The notes under the pieces: generated by a model | Database searches by the model: none | Told to the model about the DNA's origin: nothing | What the model saw: the letters and a program-made list of their open reading frames with translations, nothing else | In this document: piece after piece, positions 1 to 8,472 of the stretch | Numbering within the stretch: the stretch's first letter is position 1 | Layout of the letters: every line of letters begins with the position of its first letter | Made by a program: the position numbers and the translations under genes | Origin: Salinicola socius | GTDB lineage: Bacteria > Pseudomonadota > Gammaproteobacteria > Pseudomonadales > Halomonadaceae | Reading direction: 5' to 3' | Assembly (NCBI RefSeq): GCF_001937195.1 | Contig: NZ_MSDO01000012.1 | Location: forward strand, 62,001 to 126,000 | DNA length: 64,000 nucleotides

Positions 1-1102
1 CATCCAGATCGCCATCATCGATGAATGCCGCGAGTACCGCCTGGTCGAGCAGCCGACCTTCGCGAAAGACACCGGTGCGTACCCGATTGATCGCGTCGCT
101 CAGGCCCCGCGGTACCACCAGATAGCCCAGACGCAAACCGGGAAACATGAGCTTGGAAAACGAGCCGATCAGGATCCGGTTGCCGGCGTCGGGGTCGAAC
201 GCCAGCTCCCGGTGGCAGCCGTCACCGAATTCGTAGTCGTCTTCCAGTATCCAATCCGGTTCGAGCTCCCGAACGAGCGATTGCTTGTGGGCGCTTACTG
301 ACCTGACGCCCAACGGATAATGGTGAGCGCCAGTAAAGTAGAGCAATCTGGGATGCGTTCGTGGCAGCGTTCCCGCGTAGCCGGCTTGCGGTTCCCAGAT
401 AGCGTGCTCGATCTCGAGGCCGCCGGCGTGAAAGACGTTGCGCGCACCCCAGTAAAACGGGGAATCCATGACCACGCGGTCGCCGGTATCGGCCAGTGTC
501 AGGGCGCACAGCTGCAGGCCGTGGTGGGCACCTTCGGTAATCACGATCTGGTCCAGTGAGCAATCGATACCTCGCCACCGGGCCAGATAGCCGGCGATGG
601 CTCGTTTCAATGGCCCATAGCCGCCAGAGGCGTAGGAGAGCAGCAGCGTATTGTGGGGCACGGTGATGCGCGAGTAGAGCTGGCGCCAGCGGGCGATCGG
701 GAAGTGCACGATATCGGGCACGCCCGGGACGAAGGCGCCGCTCTGCAGCGGGCTGGCGCCAACGTCGGCCAGCAGGCCGACCGCACGGCGCGATATCGGT
801 CCGATATCGGCAATCTCGCGCTGACGCGAGAGTAAGCGCTTGCACACCCAGGTACCCCGGCCGTGATCGGTGATCAGGTGCCCCTGTCGGGTCAGGCTCT
901 CGATAACGCCGGCCAGCGTGTTGCGGGCCACGCCGAGCGTGACGCATAGCGCTCGATGACCGGGCAGTCGTTGGCCGTCCTGCCACTGCTGCGCGATCAG
1001 CGTCAGCAGGGTCTGTTCCAGGCGGCAACGCTTGGTTAAATGGTCGGGTTGGGCCTGATAGCCCCGTTCGATCCGCTCCAGCGTCTGGCGACGGTCGTCC
1101 AT
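1..1102 (-). CDS. MocR/GabR-type transcriptional regulator with aminotransferase-like domain (C-terminus cut by window edge)
   Basis: 367 codons are visible from an ATG at 1102; the gene runs off the left edge. The N-terminal ~75 residues form a GntR-type winged helix (LPGHRALCVTLGVARNTLAG region). The rest is a fold-type I aminotransferase-like domain, with the PLP lysine at residue 317 in GSFSKLMFPGLRLGY. MocR proteins use PLP or amino-acid binding to switch transcription of neighbouring amine or vitamin B6 genes. It is divergent from an APC permease and gabT, so a GabR-like role in GABA or amino-acid use is likely but inferred. A 9-bp direct repeat in the shared upstream region is its probable operator. 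PdxR- or TauR-like roles cannot be excluded. Confidence 0.88.
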   Translation of the reverse strand, partial: MDDRRQTLERIERGYQAQPDHLTKRCRLEQTLLTLIAQQWQDGQRLPGHRALCVTLGVARNTLAGVIESLTRQGHLITDHGRGTWVCKRLLSRQREIADIGPISRRAVGLLADVGASPLQSGAFVPGVPDIVHFPIARWRQLYSRITVPHNTLLLSYASGGYGPLKRAIAGYLARWRGIDCSLDQIVITEGAHHGLQLCALTLADTGDRVVMDSPFYWGARNVFHAGGLEIEHAIWEPQAGYAGTLPRTHPRLLYFTGAHHYPLGVRSVSAHKQSLVRELEPDWILEDDYEFGDGCHRELAFDPDAGNRILIGSFSKLMFPGLRLGYLVVPRGLSDAINRVRTGVFREGRLLDQAVLAAFIDDGDLD

Positions 1103-1158
1103 GGCCTACCTCACAAGAGACGTAGCGGGAATCCACGGATTATGCGTTGGGCTCATCG

Positions 1159-1188
1159 AGTGGTCTACAGTCAGAGGGAAGTGGTCTA
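1159..1188. promoter_or_regulatory. Direct repeat AGTGGTCTA, probable MocR-family operator
   Basis: AGTGGTCTA occurs exactly at 1159-1167 and 1180-1188, 21 bp start to start, so both copies lie on one face of the helix. It sits between the divergent regulator (start 1102) and permease (start 1292). MocR regulators typically bind paired direct repeats, and the GTGG-CTA core resembles published PdxR-type sites. The assignment to this regulator is inference. Confidence 0.5.
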
Positions 1189-1266
1189 GCCCCGACGCCG
1201 TGTTGGAGTGATAGCGTGGTATCAGGGCCGAGCCCCGCGATGCACTGGCGACGATCTCGGCTTATC

Positions 1267-1274
1267 AACAACAA
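1267..1274 (+). promoter_or_regulatory. Candidate Hfq/Crc catabolite-activity (CA) motif AACAACAA
   Basis: AACAACAA fits the AAnAAnAA consensus known for Hfq/Crc-repressed mRNAs in Pseudomonas. It lies 18 nt upstream of the permease ATG, next to the purine-rich ribosome site GAAGAGA. A crc homologue is present at 53724-54491 in this window. The functional link is inference. Confidence 0.4.
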
Positions 1275-1291
1275 CCTGAAGAGAATCCCCT

Positions 1292-2713
1292 ATGTCGAAC
1301 CCCTCTCAACCTCCGGAGTTCGTGCGCGTCCTTGCACGGGCGGATGTCCTCGCCCTGGCCTTTGGCGCCATGATCGGCTGGGGCTGGATCGTCCTGACCG
1401 GCAGTGCCATTCTCGACGGTGGCAGCGTGGGCGCGATCCTCGCGTTCGTCATCGGTGGCATTGCCGTACTGCTGGTGGGCCTGACTTACGCCGAACTGGC
1501 CTCGGCAATGCCGCAGGTGGGTGGCGAGCATGTCTACAGCTACCGTGCGCTTGGCCATTTTGCCTCGTTCGTCTGCACCTGGAGCATCGTGCTGGGCTAT
1601 GTCAGTGTCGCATCGTTCGAAGCCGTGGCACTGCCGACGGTGGTCGAGCATCTGTTCCCCGGCTACGCCGTCGGCGATCTATGGACTATCGCCGGCTGGG
1701 ACGTCAAGGCGACCTGGGTCGCTGTCGGCGTGGCCGGCTCGATCGTGATGATGGCAGTCAACTATCTGGGTATCTCCACTGCCGCGTTGCTGCAGAAAGT
1801 CGTTACCGGATTGATTCTGGTGGCCGGGGTGATGTTCGTGACCGGCGCGTTGTTCACCGGTGACGGCGCCAACATGCAGCCACTGTTCGCCAGCGGCGAG
1901 CATGGTGCTTTCGGCGGTATCGTGGCGGTACTGGTGCTGGTCCCGTTCCTGTTCGTCGGCTTCGATGTCATTCCTCAGGCGGCAGAGGAGATCAATCTGC
2001 CGTTCCGAGACATTGGCAAGGTGCTGGTGCTCTCGGTGATCATGGCGGTTTGCTGGTATACCCTGATCATTCTCGGCACCAGCCTGATGCTCGACAACCA
2101 GGCATTGCAGGGCAGCTCGCTCAGCGTGCCGGATGCGATGACCGCGGTCTTCGATGCATCCTGGGCCGGCGATCTGATGGTACTGGCGGGCATCGCCGGG
2201 ATCATCACCAGCTGGAATGCGTTCTACATCGGCGGGTCGCGCGCAATCTATGCGCTGGCCCATTCCGGCATGCTGCCGGCTTTCCTCGGCAAGCTGCACC
2301 CGCGTTACAAGACGCCGACCAACGCGATCATCCTGATCGGCGTACTCTCCACCGCGGCGCCATTCTTCGGACGCCCGGCGCTGGTATGGCTGGTCGATGC
2401 CGGCGGGCTGGGCATCGTGCTCGCTTATCTGTTCGTGGCGCTGTCGTTCGTCATTCTGCGCTATCGCGAACCCGACATGCCGCGCCCCTATCATGTCGGT
2501 GCCGGCAAACTGGTCGGCGTGCTGGCGGTGCTGCTGTCGCTGGGCATGACCTGTCTGTACCTGCCCGGCAGCCCGTCGGCGCTGACGCCCATCGAGTGGT
2601 CCATCTTCGGTGGCTGGATGATCGCCGGATTGGCACTGTACGGATGGGCTCGACGGCACTACGGTCGAGAGATGGGCGATCGCCTCATTCGGGCTGCCTA
2701 CGAAAAATCCTGA
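1292..2713 (+). CDS. APC-superfamily amino acid/amine permease
   Basis: This is a 473-residue polytopic inner-membrane protein with roughly 12 or more hydrophobic segments. The first segment has the APC glycine-rich signature (GAMIGWGWIV, about residues 25-34), and FVGFDVIPQAAEEI (about residues 217-230) is typical of this permease group. It probably imports an amino acid or GABA-like amine by cation symport or exchange. Start at 1292 is preceded by GAAGAG. gabT follows after about 90 bp with no terminator between them, so the two probably form one transcript. Divergence from the MocR-type regulator suggests control by it. The substrate cannot be read from the sequence. Confidence 0.88.
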   Translation: MSNPSQPPEFVRVLARADVLALAFGAMIGWGWIVLTGSAILDGGSVGAILAFVIGGIAVLLVGLTYAELASAMPQVGGEHVYSYRALGHFASFVCTWSIVLGYVSVASFEAVALPTVVEHLFPGYAVGDLWTIAGWDVKATWVAVGVAGSIVMMAVNYLGISTAALLQKVVTGLILVAGVMFVTGALFTGDGANMQPLFASGEHGAFGGIVAVLVLVPFLFVGFDVIPQAAEEINLPFRDIGKVLVLSVIMAVCWYTLIILGTSLMLDNQALQGSSLSVPDAMTAVFDASWAGDLMVLAGIAGIITSWNAFYIGGSRAIYALAHSGMLPAFLGKLHPRYKTPTNAIILIGVLSTAAPFFGRPALVWLVDAGGLGIVLAYLFVALSFVILRYREPDMPRPYHVGAGKLVGVLAVLLSLGMTCLYLPGSPSALTPIEWSIFGGWMIAGLALYGWARRHYGREMGDRLIRAAYEKS

Positions 2714-2804
2714 TCGCGATTTCATGGCGCGCCGCCTGCCGAACTCGACGACGACGCGCGATCCACGTTAGCGGCACCCGGTGCCGCGCCAGCAGGAGTG
2801 TTCC

Positions 2805-4097
2805 ATGGCTAATGCATCCATGACCAATGCAGAACTCAACGAACTCAAGCAGCGCTACGTCGCCAACGGTGCGGCAAGCCCGGCGGTCGAGTTCGCCGCG
2901 CGGGCGGAGAACGCCGAGCTCTGGGACGAGGACGGCAAGCGCTTCATCGATTTCGCCGGCGGGATCGGCGTGCTCAACATCGGTCACCGCCATCCCAAGG
3001 TGGTCGAAGCGGTCAAGGCCCAGCTCGACAAGGTGATGCACACCTGCCAGACCGTCATGCCCTACGAGGGCTACGTGCGCGTGGCGCAGAAGCTCAGCGA
3101 GGTGACGCCGGTGCGCGGCCACGCCAAGGTGATGCTGGCCAATTCCGGTGCCGAGGCGCTGGAGAACGCGGTCAAGGTGGCGCGCGCCGCCACCGGGCGT
3201 TCCAGCGTGATCTGCTTTACCGGCGGCTATCACGGCCGCACCTTCATGACCATGGCGATGAACGGCAAGGTGGCGCCGTACCGCAACGATTTCGGCCCGA
3301 TGCCCGGTCAGGTCTATCGCGCGCCCTATCCGGTGCCGTCCATCGGTGTCAGCGAGGACGAGGCGCTTCGCCACTTGAAGATGACGCTGAAGACCGATGC
3401 CAATCCCAATGACACCGCGGCGATCGTGATCGAGCCGGTGCTGGGTGAGGGCGGTTTCCACGCCGCGCCGGCAAGCTTTCTCAAGGCGCTGCGCGAGATC
3501 TGCGACGAGCACGGCATCCTGCTGATCGCCGACGAGGTGCAGTCGGGCTTCGGGCGAACCGGCAAGCTGTTCGCGATCGAACACAGCGGCGTCGAACCGG
3601 ACATCATCACCATGGCCAAGAGCATGGCCGACGGCATGCCGATCTCGGCCGTGGTAGGGACCGACAAGGTCATGGACGCCTCCGGCGGCAATTCGCTGGG
3701 CGGGACCTACACCGGTAGCCCGGTTTCGTGTGCCGCGGTGCTGGCCGTGCTGGAGGTGTTCGAGGAAGAGCGCATTCTGGAAAAGAGCCAGGCGCTGGGC
3801 GAGAAACTCCGGGTGCGCTTCGACAAGTGGCAGCAGGATTACGCTGGCGTTGCCAACGTGCGCAATCTGGGCGCCATGGCGGCCTTCGATCTGGTCACTG
3901 ACAAGAAGAGCGGCGTGCCCAATGCCGAACTGGCGGGCAAGCTCTGCAAGACCGCTCGCGAGCGCGGCCTGATTCTGCTCTCCTGCGGTCTTTATGCCAA
4001 CACGATCCGCTTTTTGATGCCGGTCACCATCAGTGACGAGGTGCTCGAAGAGGGGCTCGACCTGATCGAGAAGATGCTGAGCGAATTCGGCGCCTGA
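2805..4097 (+). CDS. gabT: 4-aminobutyrate aminotransferase (class III, PLP-dependent)
   Basis: This 430-residue enzyme is full length for GabT. It should transfer the amino group of GABA (possibly also other omega-amines) to 2-oxoglutarate, giving succinate semialdehyde and glutamate in the cytoplasm. Visible motifs are NSGAEALENAVKVAR (phosphate-binding region), GGYHGRT, IADEVQSGFGRTG, and the Schiff-base lysine K272 in MAKSMADGMPISAV. Start ATG at 2805 follows AGGAG by 6 nt; an in-frame GTG at 2781 lacks a good site. It lies behind the permease and ends just before a strong terminator. PuuE or 5-aminovalerate specificity is the main alternative. Confidence 0.92.
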   Translation: MANASMTNAELNELKQRYVANGAASPAVEFAARAENAELWDEDGKRFIDFAGGIGVLNIGHRHPKVVEAVKAQLDKVMHTCQTVMPYEGYVRVAQKLSEVTPVRGHAKVMLANSGAEALENAVKVARAATGRSSVICFTGGYHGRTFMTMAMNGKVAPYRNDFGPMPGQVYRAPYPVPSIGVSEDEALRHLKMTLKTDANPNDTAAIVIEPVLGEGGFHAAPASFLKALREICDEHGILLIADEVQSGFGRTGKLFAIEHSGVEPDIITMAKSMADGMPISAVVGTDKVMDASGGNSLGGTYTGSPVSCAAVLAVLEVFEEERILEKSQALGEKLRVRFDKWQQDYAGVANVRNLGAMAAFDLVTDKKSGVPNAELAGKLCKTARERGLILLSCGLYANTIRFLMPVTISDEVLEEGLDLIEKMLSEFGA

Positions 4098-4143
4098 TCG
4101 GAATGATCTCTTCCCCGCTTGGCGGGTAGACACGCCAACGACA

Positions 4144-4174
4144 AGCCGACGCTGCGAATCAGCGTCGGCTTTTT
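4144..4174 (+). terminator. Rho-independent terminator after gabT
   Basis: A perfect 11-bp stem (AGCCGACGCTG, 4144-4154, with CAGCGTCGGCT, 4160-4170), a 5-nt loop and a T-rich tail from 4170. It lies 46 bp after the gabT stop and 17 bp before the end of the convergent elaA-like gene. Confidence 0.9.
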
Positions 4175-4190
4175 ATTGGATCGACAATGA

Positions 4191-4664
4191 TTACTGGCGC
4201 TCGAGGCTGGATTCGCGCTGCATGTCGATATGCGGGATGCCGTCCTCGACATAAACCCGTGAGACCGCTTCGAAGCCGTGGTGACCGTAATAGCCCTGGA
4301 GATGGGCCTGGGCGGACAGCCGGGCGTCGCGGCCGGGCCACAGCGATTCGATGCGCCTCAGCGCGGCTCGCAGCAGTTCATGGCCGAGACCGCCACCGCG
4401 GTGATCGGGGTGAATGACCACGCGGCCGATGGAGACCGGCTGGTCAGGCTGCTCCGGTACCAGTAGCCGCAGGGTGGCCGCCAGTTGGCCCGCCGCCCGA
4501 ACCTGCAAGTGATGTGTCGATGCCGACAGGTCGCGGCCATCCAGTTCCTGATAGGGGCACTGCTGTTCTACCACGAACACGGCCTCACGCAGCGAGAGCA
4601 GCGCATAAAGTTCGGCAGGATCGAGTTCGGGGCCCGTCTGCCATATCCAGTCGTATGATGCCAT
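4191..4664 (-). CDS. ElaA-like GNAT family N-acetyltransferase
   Basis: 157 residues, the usual ElaA length. The N-terminal signature ALLSLREAVFVVEQQCPYQELDG matches ElaA (motif about residues 23-45). The acetyl-CoA loop appears as VVIHPDHRGGGLGHELL, and YYGHHGFEAVS is near the end. The physiological acceptor of ElaA is not established. ATG at 4664 follows a strong GAGGAAAG; an upstream ATG at 4724 would add 20 residues unlike the family. It reads towards the gabT terminator. Confidence 0.86.
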   Translation of the reverse strand: MASYDWIWQTGPELDPAELYALLSLREAVFVVEQQCPYQELDGRDLSASTHHLQVRAAGQLAATLRLLVPEQPDQPVSIGRVVIHPDHRGGGLGHELLRAALRRIESLWPGRDARLSAQAHLQGYYGHHGFEAVSRVYVEDGIPHIDMQRESSLERQ

Positions 4665-4809
4665 CTGTCTCTTTCCTCGCGGCCATTCAGCCATCATGAT
4701 CGAAGCCCTGTCCAAGGGCTTCATTTAAGCATTGTGAAGGGCTTTCAATGTAGCGCTGGAAGCGATAACCGCGACAATGACGCCATGACAACGGGAGAAC
4801 GATGACGGC

Positions 4810-5805
4810 ATGAGCACTCTGGCAATCGATTACGACGACGTGGTAGCGGCGCACCGACGGCTCGAGGGCATCGCTCATCACACGCCGGTGCTGCGTTCGG
4901 CGACGGCGGACGAACGCACCGGTGCGAGCCTTCACTTCAAGGCCGAGCATCTTCAGCGCATCGGCGCGTTCAAGTTCCGCGGCGGCTACAACGCCATCAA
5001 CCAGTTCGACACCAGACAGAAAGCGGGCGGGGTCATCGCCTTTTCCTCGGGCAATCATGCTCAGGCGATCGCGCTCTCGGCCAGGCTACATGGCATCCGT
5101 GCCGTCATCGTGATGCCGGAGGATGCGCCAGCCATCAAGATTGCCGCTACTCGGGGTTATGGCGCCGAGGTGGTGCTCTATGATCGCTATACGCAGGATC
5201 GTGAGGCGCTGGGCCGGGAACTGGCCGTGGCCGAAGGGCTGACCCTGATCCCGCCCTTCAACCATCCGCATGTGATGGCGGGTCAGGGAACGGCGGCCAA
5301 GGAGCTTTTCGATGATGTCGGCGAACTCGATCTGCTGCTCGTGCCGGTGGGCGGCGGTGGCCTGCTCTCCGGCTGTGCCACGGTTGCCAAAGCGCGTTAT
5401 CCGCGTTGCCACGTGGTCGGGGTCGAGCCGGAGGCCGGCAACGATGCCCAGAGAAGCCTTGCCAGCGGCGAGATCGTCTCTATTGCCACGCCGCGTACCA
5501 TCGCCGATGGCGCCCAGACCCAGGCCCTGGGCAGTCTGACGTTTCCGGTGCTTCGCGAGTACGTCGACGAGATCGTCACGGTGAGCGATGGCGAGCTCGT
5601 CAACGCCATGAGTTTCCTGGCCGGGCGGATGAAGCAGTTCGTCGAGCCTACCGGTTGTCTGGCGGCGGCTGCCGCCCTGAGTGGGCAAGTGGCGATCGAG
5701 GGACGTCGAGTCGGAATCATTCTGTCCGGGGGGAATGTCGACCTGAACCGGTTTGCCGAGCTGATCCAGAGCGCGGAGGGCAATCCGCATGAAATACACC
5801 GCTGA
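4810..5805 (+). CDS. PLP-dependent serine/threonine ammonia-lyase family, probably threo-3-hydroxy-L-aspartate ammonia-lyase
   Basis: This 331-residue fold-type II PLP enzyme has no C-terminal ACT domain. The PLP lysine is K55 in GAFKFRGGYN. The SSGNHAQA substrate loop, the VGGGGLLSG phosphate-binding loop and a LSGGN end motif are all present. It should deaminate a hydroxy amino acid to a 2-oxo acid plus ammonia. The stretch AATRGYGAEVVLYDRYTQDR resembles the hydroxyaspartate dehydratase branch more than IlvA, but catabolic threonine/serine dehydratase remains possible. ATG at 4810 follows GGGAGAA; the earlier ATG at 4802 stops after three codons. A separate biosynthetic ilvA is at 38485. 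Confidence 0.85.
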   Translation: MSTLAIDYDDVVAAHRRLEGIAHHTPVLRSATADERTGASLHFKAEHLQRIGAFKFRGGYNAINQFDTRQKAGGVIAFSSGNHAQAIALSARLHGIRAVIVMPEDAPAIKIAATRGYGAEVVLYDRYTQDREALGRELAVAEGLTLIPPFNHPHVMAGQGTAAKELFDDVGELDLLLVPVGGGGLLSGCATVAKARYPRCHVVGVEPEAGNDAQRSLASGEIVSIATPRTIADGAQTQALGSLTFPVLREYVDEIVTVSDGELVNAMSFLAGRMKQFVEPTGCLAAAAALSGQVAIEGRRVGIILSGGNVDLNRFAELIQSAEGNPHEIHR

Positions 5806-5912
5806 CTGCCTCTTACCGGCCATGTGACGGGCAGCGCGAGGCGACGGACACGCCTGACGTCGATTTCTCAGGGCAATGCCCACGGCGATGACCGATGCTG
5901 TCGCCGTCGACC

Positions 5913-5943
5913 CCAGGCGTTCCGATAGCCTCGGAACGCCTGG
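5913..5943. terminator. 13-bp perfect inverted repeat between convergent genes
   Basis: CCAGGCGTTCCGA (5913-5925) pairs with TCGGAACGCCTGG (5931-5943) across a 5-nt loop. It lies between the ends of the ammonia-lyase and the aldehyde dehydrogenase. Neither side has a T-run, so it is terminator-like but not canonical. Confidence 0.5.
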
Positions 5944-5951
5944 TCAGGGGA

Positions 5952-7472
5952 TTAGAAAAACCCCATGGGATTGATGTCGTAGCTGATCAGCAGATTCTTG
6001 GTCTGCTGGTAGTGCTCCAGTGCCATCTTGTGCGTCTCGCGACCGACGCCGGACTTCTTGTAACCCCCGAATGCGGCGTGCGCCGGATAGGCGTGATAGC
6101 AGTTGGTCCACACGCGGCCGGCCTGAATGCCGCGCCCCATGCGATAGGCGCGATTGATGTCGCGAGTCCAGACGCCGGCCCCCAGGCCGAACTCGGTATC
6201 GTTGGCAATGGCCAAGGCTTCCTCTTCATCCTTGAACGTCGTGACCGAGACCACGGGGCCGAAGATTTCCTCCTGGAAGACCCGCATCTTGTTGTTGCCC
6301 TTGAGCAGGGTTGGCTGGATGTAATAACCGCGGGATAGATCATCGCCAAGGGACTCCCGTTTCCCCCCGGAGAGGAACTCGGCGCCTTCATCCCGGGCCA
6401 CATCCATGTAGGACATGATCTTGTCGAACTGCTCCTGCGAGGCCTGGGCGCCAACCTGGGTGTCGGTATCCAGCGGATGACCCCGTTTGATCTTCTTGAT
6501 TCGCTCGATGACACGCGCCATGAACTCGTCGTAGATGCTCTCCTGAACCAGGGCTCGGGAGGGGCAGGTACAGACTTCGCCCTGGTTGAGGAAGCCCATC
6601 ACCAGGCCTTCGGCGCATTTGTCGATGAACGCCGGTTCGGCGGACATCACATCCTCGAAATAGATGTTCGGTGACTTGCCGCCAAGCTCTACCGTCGAGG
6701 GAATGATATTTTCGGCTGCGCATTTCATGATGTGCGAACCGATGGGAGTGGAGCCGGTGAACGCGATCTTGGCGATGCGTTTGCTGGTGGCAAGCGCCTG
6801 ACCCGCCTCCTCGCCATATCCGTTGACAATGTTGATGACGCCTTTGGGCAGCAGGTCGTGAATGACCTCGATGACCTTGAAGATCGAGACCGGCGTCTGT
6901 TCGGCGGGCTTGAGCACGACGCAGTTGCCAGCCGCCAGCGCTGGCGCCAGCTTCCAGGTCGCCATCAGGATCGGAAAGTTCCAGGGAATGATCTGGCCGA
7001 CCACGCCCAGAGGCTCGTGGAAGTGATAAGCCACCGTGTTTTCGTCGATCTCGGCAGTCGAGCCTTCCTGGGCGCGGATACAGCCCGCAAAGTATCGGAA
7101 ATGGTCGATCGCCAGTGGGATATCGGCGGCAAGCGTTTCGCGCACGGCCTTGCCGTTATCCCAGGTTTCGGCGACGGCCAGCATTTCCAGATTCTGTTCC
7201 AGACGATCGGCGATTTTCAGCAGCAGTGTCGAGCGCTCCTGGACGGATGTCCTGCCCCACGCGGGTGCTGCCTTGTGGGCCGCATCGAGCGCCAGATCGA
7301 TATCCTTCTCACTGGAACGTGCGACTTCGCAGAATACTTCACCGGTCACCGGCGTGATGTTTTCGAAGTATCTTCCCTCGACCGGCGGTATCCATTCCCC
7401 ACCGATGTAGTTGTCGTAGCGTTTCTCGAACTGGGTAATGGCGTCCGAGGTGTTCGGGTTGGCGTAACGCAT
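5952..7472 (-). CDS. NAD-dependent aldehyde dehydrogenase, ExaC/AldB type
   Basis: 506 residues of the ALDH superfamily. It oxidises an aldehyde (acetaldehyde for known ExaC/AldB enzymes) to the acid with NAD(P)+. Visible features are IIPWNFPI, the [10 protein letters not shown] cofactor region, [12 protein letters not shown], and catalytic C301 in [17 protein letters not shown], with the second cysteine (C303) characteristic of this subgroup. [12 protein letters not shown] is near the C-terminus. ATG at 7472 follows a consensus GGAGG; an in-frame extension to 7550 lacks such a site. Its proximity to gabT might suggest amine-derived aldehydes, but the motif set points to the ExaC branch. Confidence 0.92.
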   Translation of the reverse strand: MRYANPNTSDAITQFEKRYDNYIGGEWIPPVEGRYFENITPVTGEVFCEVARSSEKDIDLALDAAHKAAPAWGRTSVQERSTLLLKIADRLEQNLEMLAVAETWDNGKAVRETLAADIPLAIDHFRYFAGCIRAQEGSTAEIDENTVAYHFHEPLGVVGQIIPWNFPILMATWKLAPALAAGNCVVLKPAEQTPVSIFKVIEVIHDLLPKGVINIVNGYGEEAGQALATSKRIAKIAFTGSTPIGSHIMKCAAENIIPSTVELGGKSPNIYFEDVMSAEPAFIDKCAEGLVMGFLNQGEVCTCPSRALVQESIYDEFMARVIERIKKIKRGHPLDTDTQVGAQASQEQFDKIMSYMDVARDEGAEFLSGGKRESLGDDLSRGYYIQPTLLKGNNKMRVFQEEIFGPVVSVTTFKDEEEALAIANDTEFGLGAGVWTRDINRAYRMGRGIQAGRVWTNCYHAYPAHAAFGGYKKSGVGRETHKMALEHYQQTKNLLISYDINPMGFF

Positions 7473-7638
7473 GATGATACCTCCTGATGGATCGATGCCA
7501 GATCGCTGGATTTCCCCACCAATCTGCGCTCTCCGACACGCCCCCGCCATTACGCTTTAGGCGACCCCGCACTCAGGGATCTACCGAGCTTCGACCAATG
7601 GCGAACAGTCACCAAAAACCGCAGTGCTACTATGAATT

Positions 7639-7671
7639 TAGAGATCAGCGATGGGTCTAGAGATCAGCGAT
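7639..7671. repeat. 14-bp direct repeat TAGAGATCAGCGAT, two copies
   Basis: Exact copies lie at 7639-7652 and 7658-7671, 19 bp start to start, ending 20 bp before the start of the 132-residue unknown gene. The position in the leader or promoter suggests either an operator pair or a local duplication. No regulator can be named. Confidence 0.6.
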
Positions 7672-7691
7672 CAAACAAGGAGGGCCTGATC

Positions 7692-8090
7692 ATGTGGCAG
7701 ACTCGAGAAGAAACGGCTCACAATCGCCCAATGACCGACGATAGCGGTTGCTGTCAGATGAGTTCGATCAACCTGCTGGACGACAGTGTCTCTACGCAGA
7801 AGGAAGTGCAGGAGCGCAACGTTCTTCAGCTCTACCTGCTGACGGTGCAGGTCAGGGCACTGATGGATGTGGCTTGTCATCAGGGGCATGCGGCGTTTTT
7901 GACCGAACGTCTGCGTTATCACACCGAGCAGCTTGAGTCGCAATTCTCCAACCTGGTCAATAAGCACAAAGGCGCCTCATACACCCGTCACTTCTACTCC
8001 CAGCAGCAGCAGCGCTTTGATGCTGAAATCGAAAAGCTCATCGGCGCTCTGGAATCACTTGGCGAGCAGTACAAACGGGGCGCGCGCTAG
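7692..8090 (+). CDS. Conserved-looking hypothetical protein, helical, 132 residues
   Basis: I do not recognise a domain. The protein is acidic to neutral, Gln-rich and strongly helical in character. The region from about residue 40 to the end (EVQERNVLQLYLLTVQVRAL through SLGEQYKRGAR) looks like one or two long helices, possibly a coiled coil. There is no signal peptide or membrane segment. ATG at 7692 follows AAGGAGG with ideal spacing; 20 extra in-frame residues upstream would cross the 14-bp direct repeat. It stands alone, divergent from the aldehyde dehydrogenase, with terminator-like hairpins downstream. Coding is well supported; function unknown. Confidence 0.7.
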   Translation: MWQTREETAHNRPMTDDSGCCQMSSINLLDDSVSTQKEVQERNVLQLYLLTVQVRALMDVACHQGHAAFLTERLRYHTEQLESQFSNLVNKHKGASYTRHFYSQQQQRFDAEIEKLIGALESLGEQYKRGAR

Positions 8091-8144
8091 GCTGTGTCTG
8101 AGAGGTCGACGAGCAAAGGCAAGACCGGGACGCGTAACTAAGGC

Positions 8145-8190
8145 AAAAATCGGCGAAGACGGACCGGGCTGGCGCACCCGCCGATTTTTT
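8145..8190 (+). terminator. Rho-independent terminator (A-tract/T-tract flanked)
   Basis: AAAAATCGGCG (8145-8155) pairs with CGCCGATTTTT (8179-8189) and is followed by a further T. The loop is 23 nt and can fold internally. The A and T tracts on both sides make it bidirectional. It lies 55 bp after the unknown gene. Confidence 0.75.
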
Positions 8191-8262
8191 AACCCCGTAG
8201 GGGCAAGCGCAGTACTGTTCAAACATAGCCTAGGTATCCCTTCTCTCTTTCCTCTTACTACC

Positions 8263-8309
8263 TTGACCCCGATACCGCATCACTGGCGCATCGGGGTCAA
8301 ATGCTTTTT
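8263..8309 (+). terminator. Second hairpin, TTGACCCCGAT/ATCGGGGTCAA with T-run
   Basis: An 11-bp perfect stem (8263-8273 with 8290-8300), a 16-nt loop, and TTTTT at 8305-8309. No gene ends directly before it. The 8091-8472 gap holds this hairpin, the terminator at 8145 and two parS sites; I see no gene in it. Confidence 0.5.
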
Positions 8310-8422
8310 GATTCCGGTACTTGCCATTTCGGATGGTGCCACGTGGGCGAACACAGCTTATTCTTGCCAGCGCGACAGTGTCTGCGGACAGTGGTGTTTG
8401 TGGGCGCAGTGTTTGCGGACAA

Positions 8423-8438
8423 TGTTCCACGTGAAACA
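8423..8438. other. parS site 1 (one mismatch)
   Basis: TGTTCCACGTGAAACA differs at one base from the ParB-binding consensus TGTTTCACGTGAAACA. It is intergenic, 27 bp centre to centre from parS site 2. Confidence 0.85.
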
Positions 8439-8449
8439 ATCTACCGTGT

Positions 8450-8465
8450 CGTTTCACGTGAAACA
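8450..8465. other. parS site 2 (one mismatch)
   Basis: CGTTTCACGTGAAACA keeps the full inner palindrome GTTTCACGTGAAAC; only the first outer base differs. It lies just after the asmA stop codon. Confidence 0.9.
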
Positions 8466-8472
8466 TGACTTC

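Noticed and set aside
222-1136. 304-codon minus-strand frame near the left edge
   Set aside because: It is out of frame with the MocR-type regulator occupying the same strand, and is Arg-rich without domains. The regulator runs off the window edge and is the real gene.
1679-2725. 348-codon frame antisense to the APC permease
   Set aside because: His/Gln/Ala-rich shadow composition over a permease with clear membrane segments.
2685-4133. 482-codon open frame antisense to gabT
   Set aside because: Antisense shadow of a clear class III aminotransferase; composition rich in H, G and R, with no recognisable motif.
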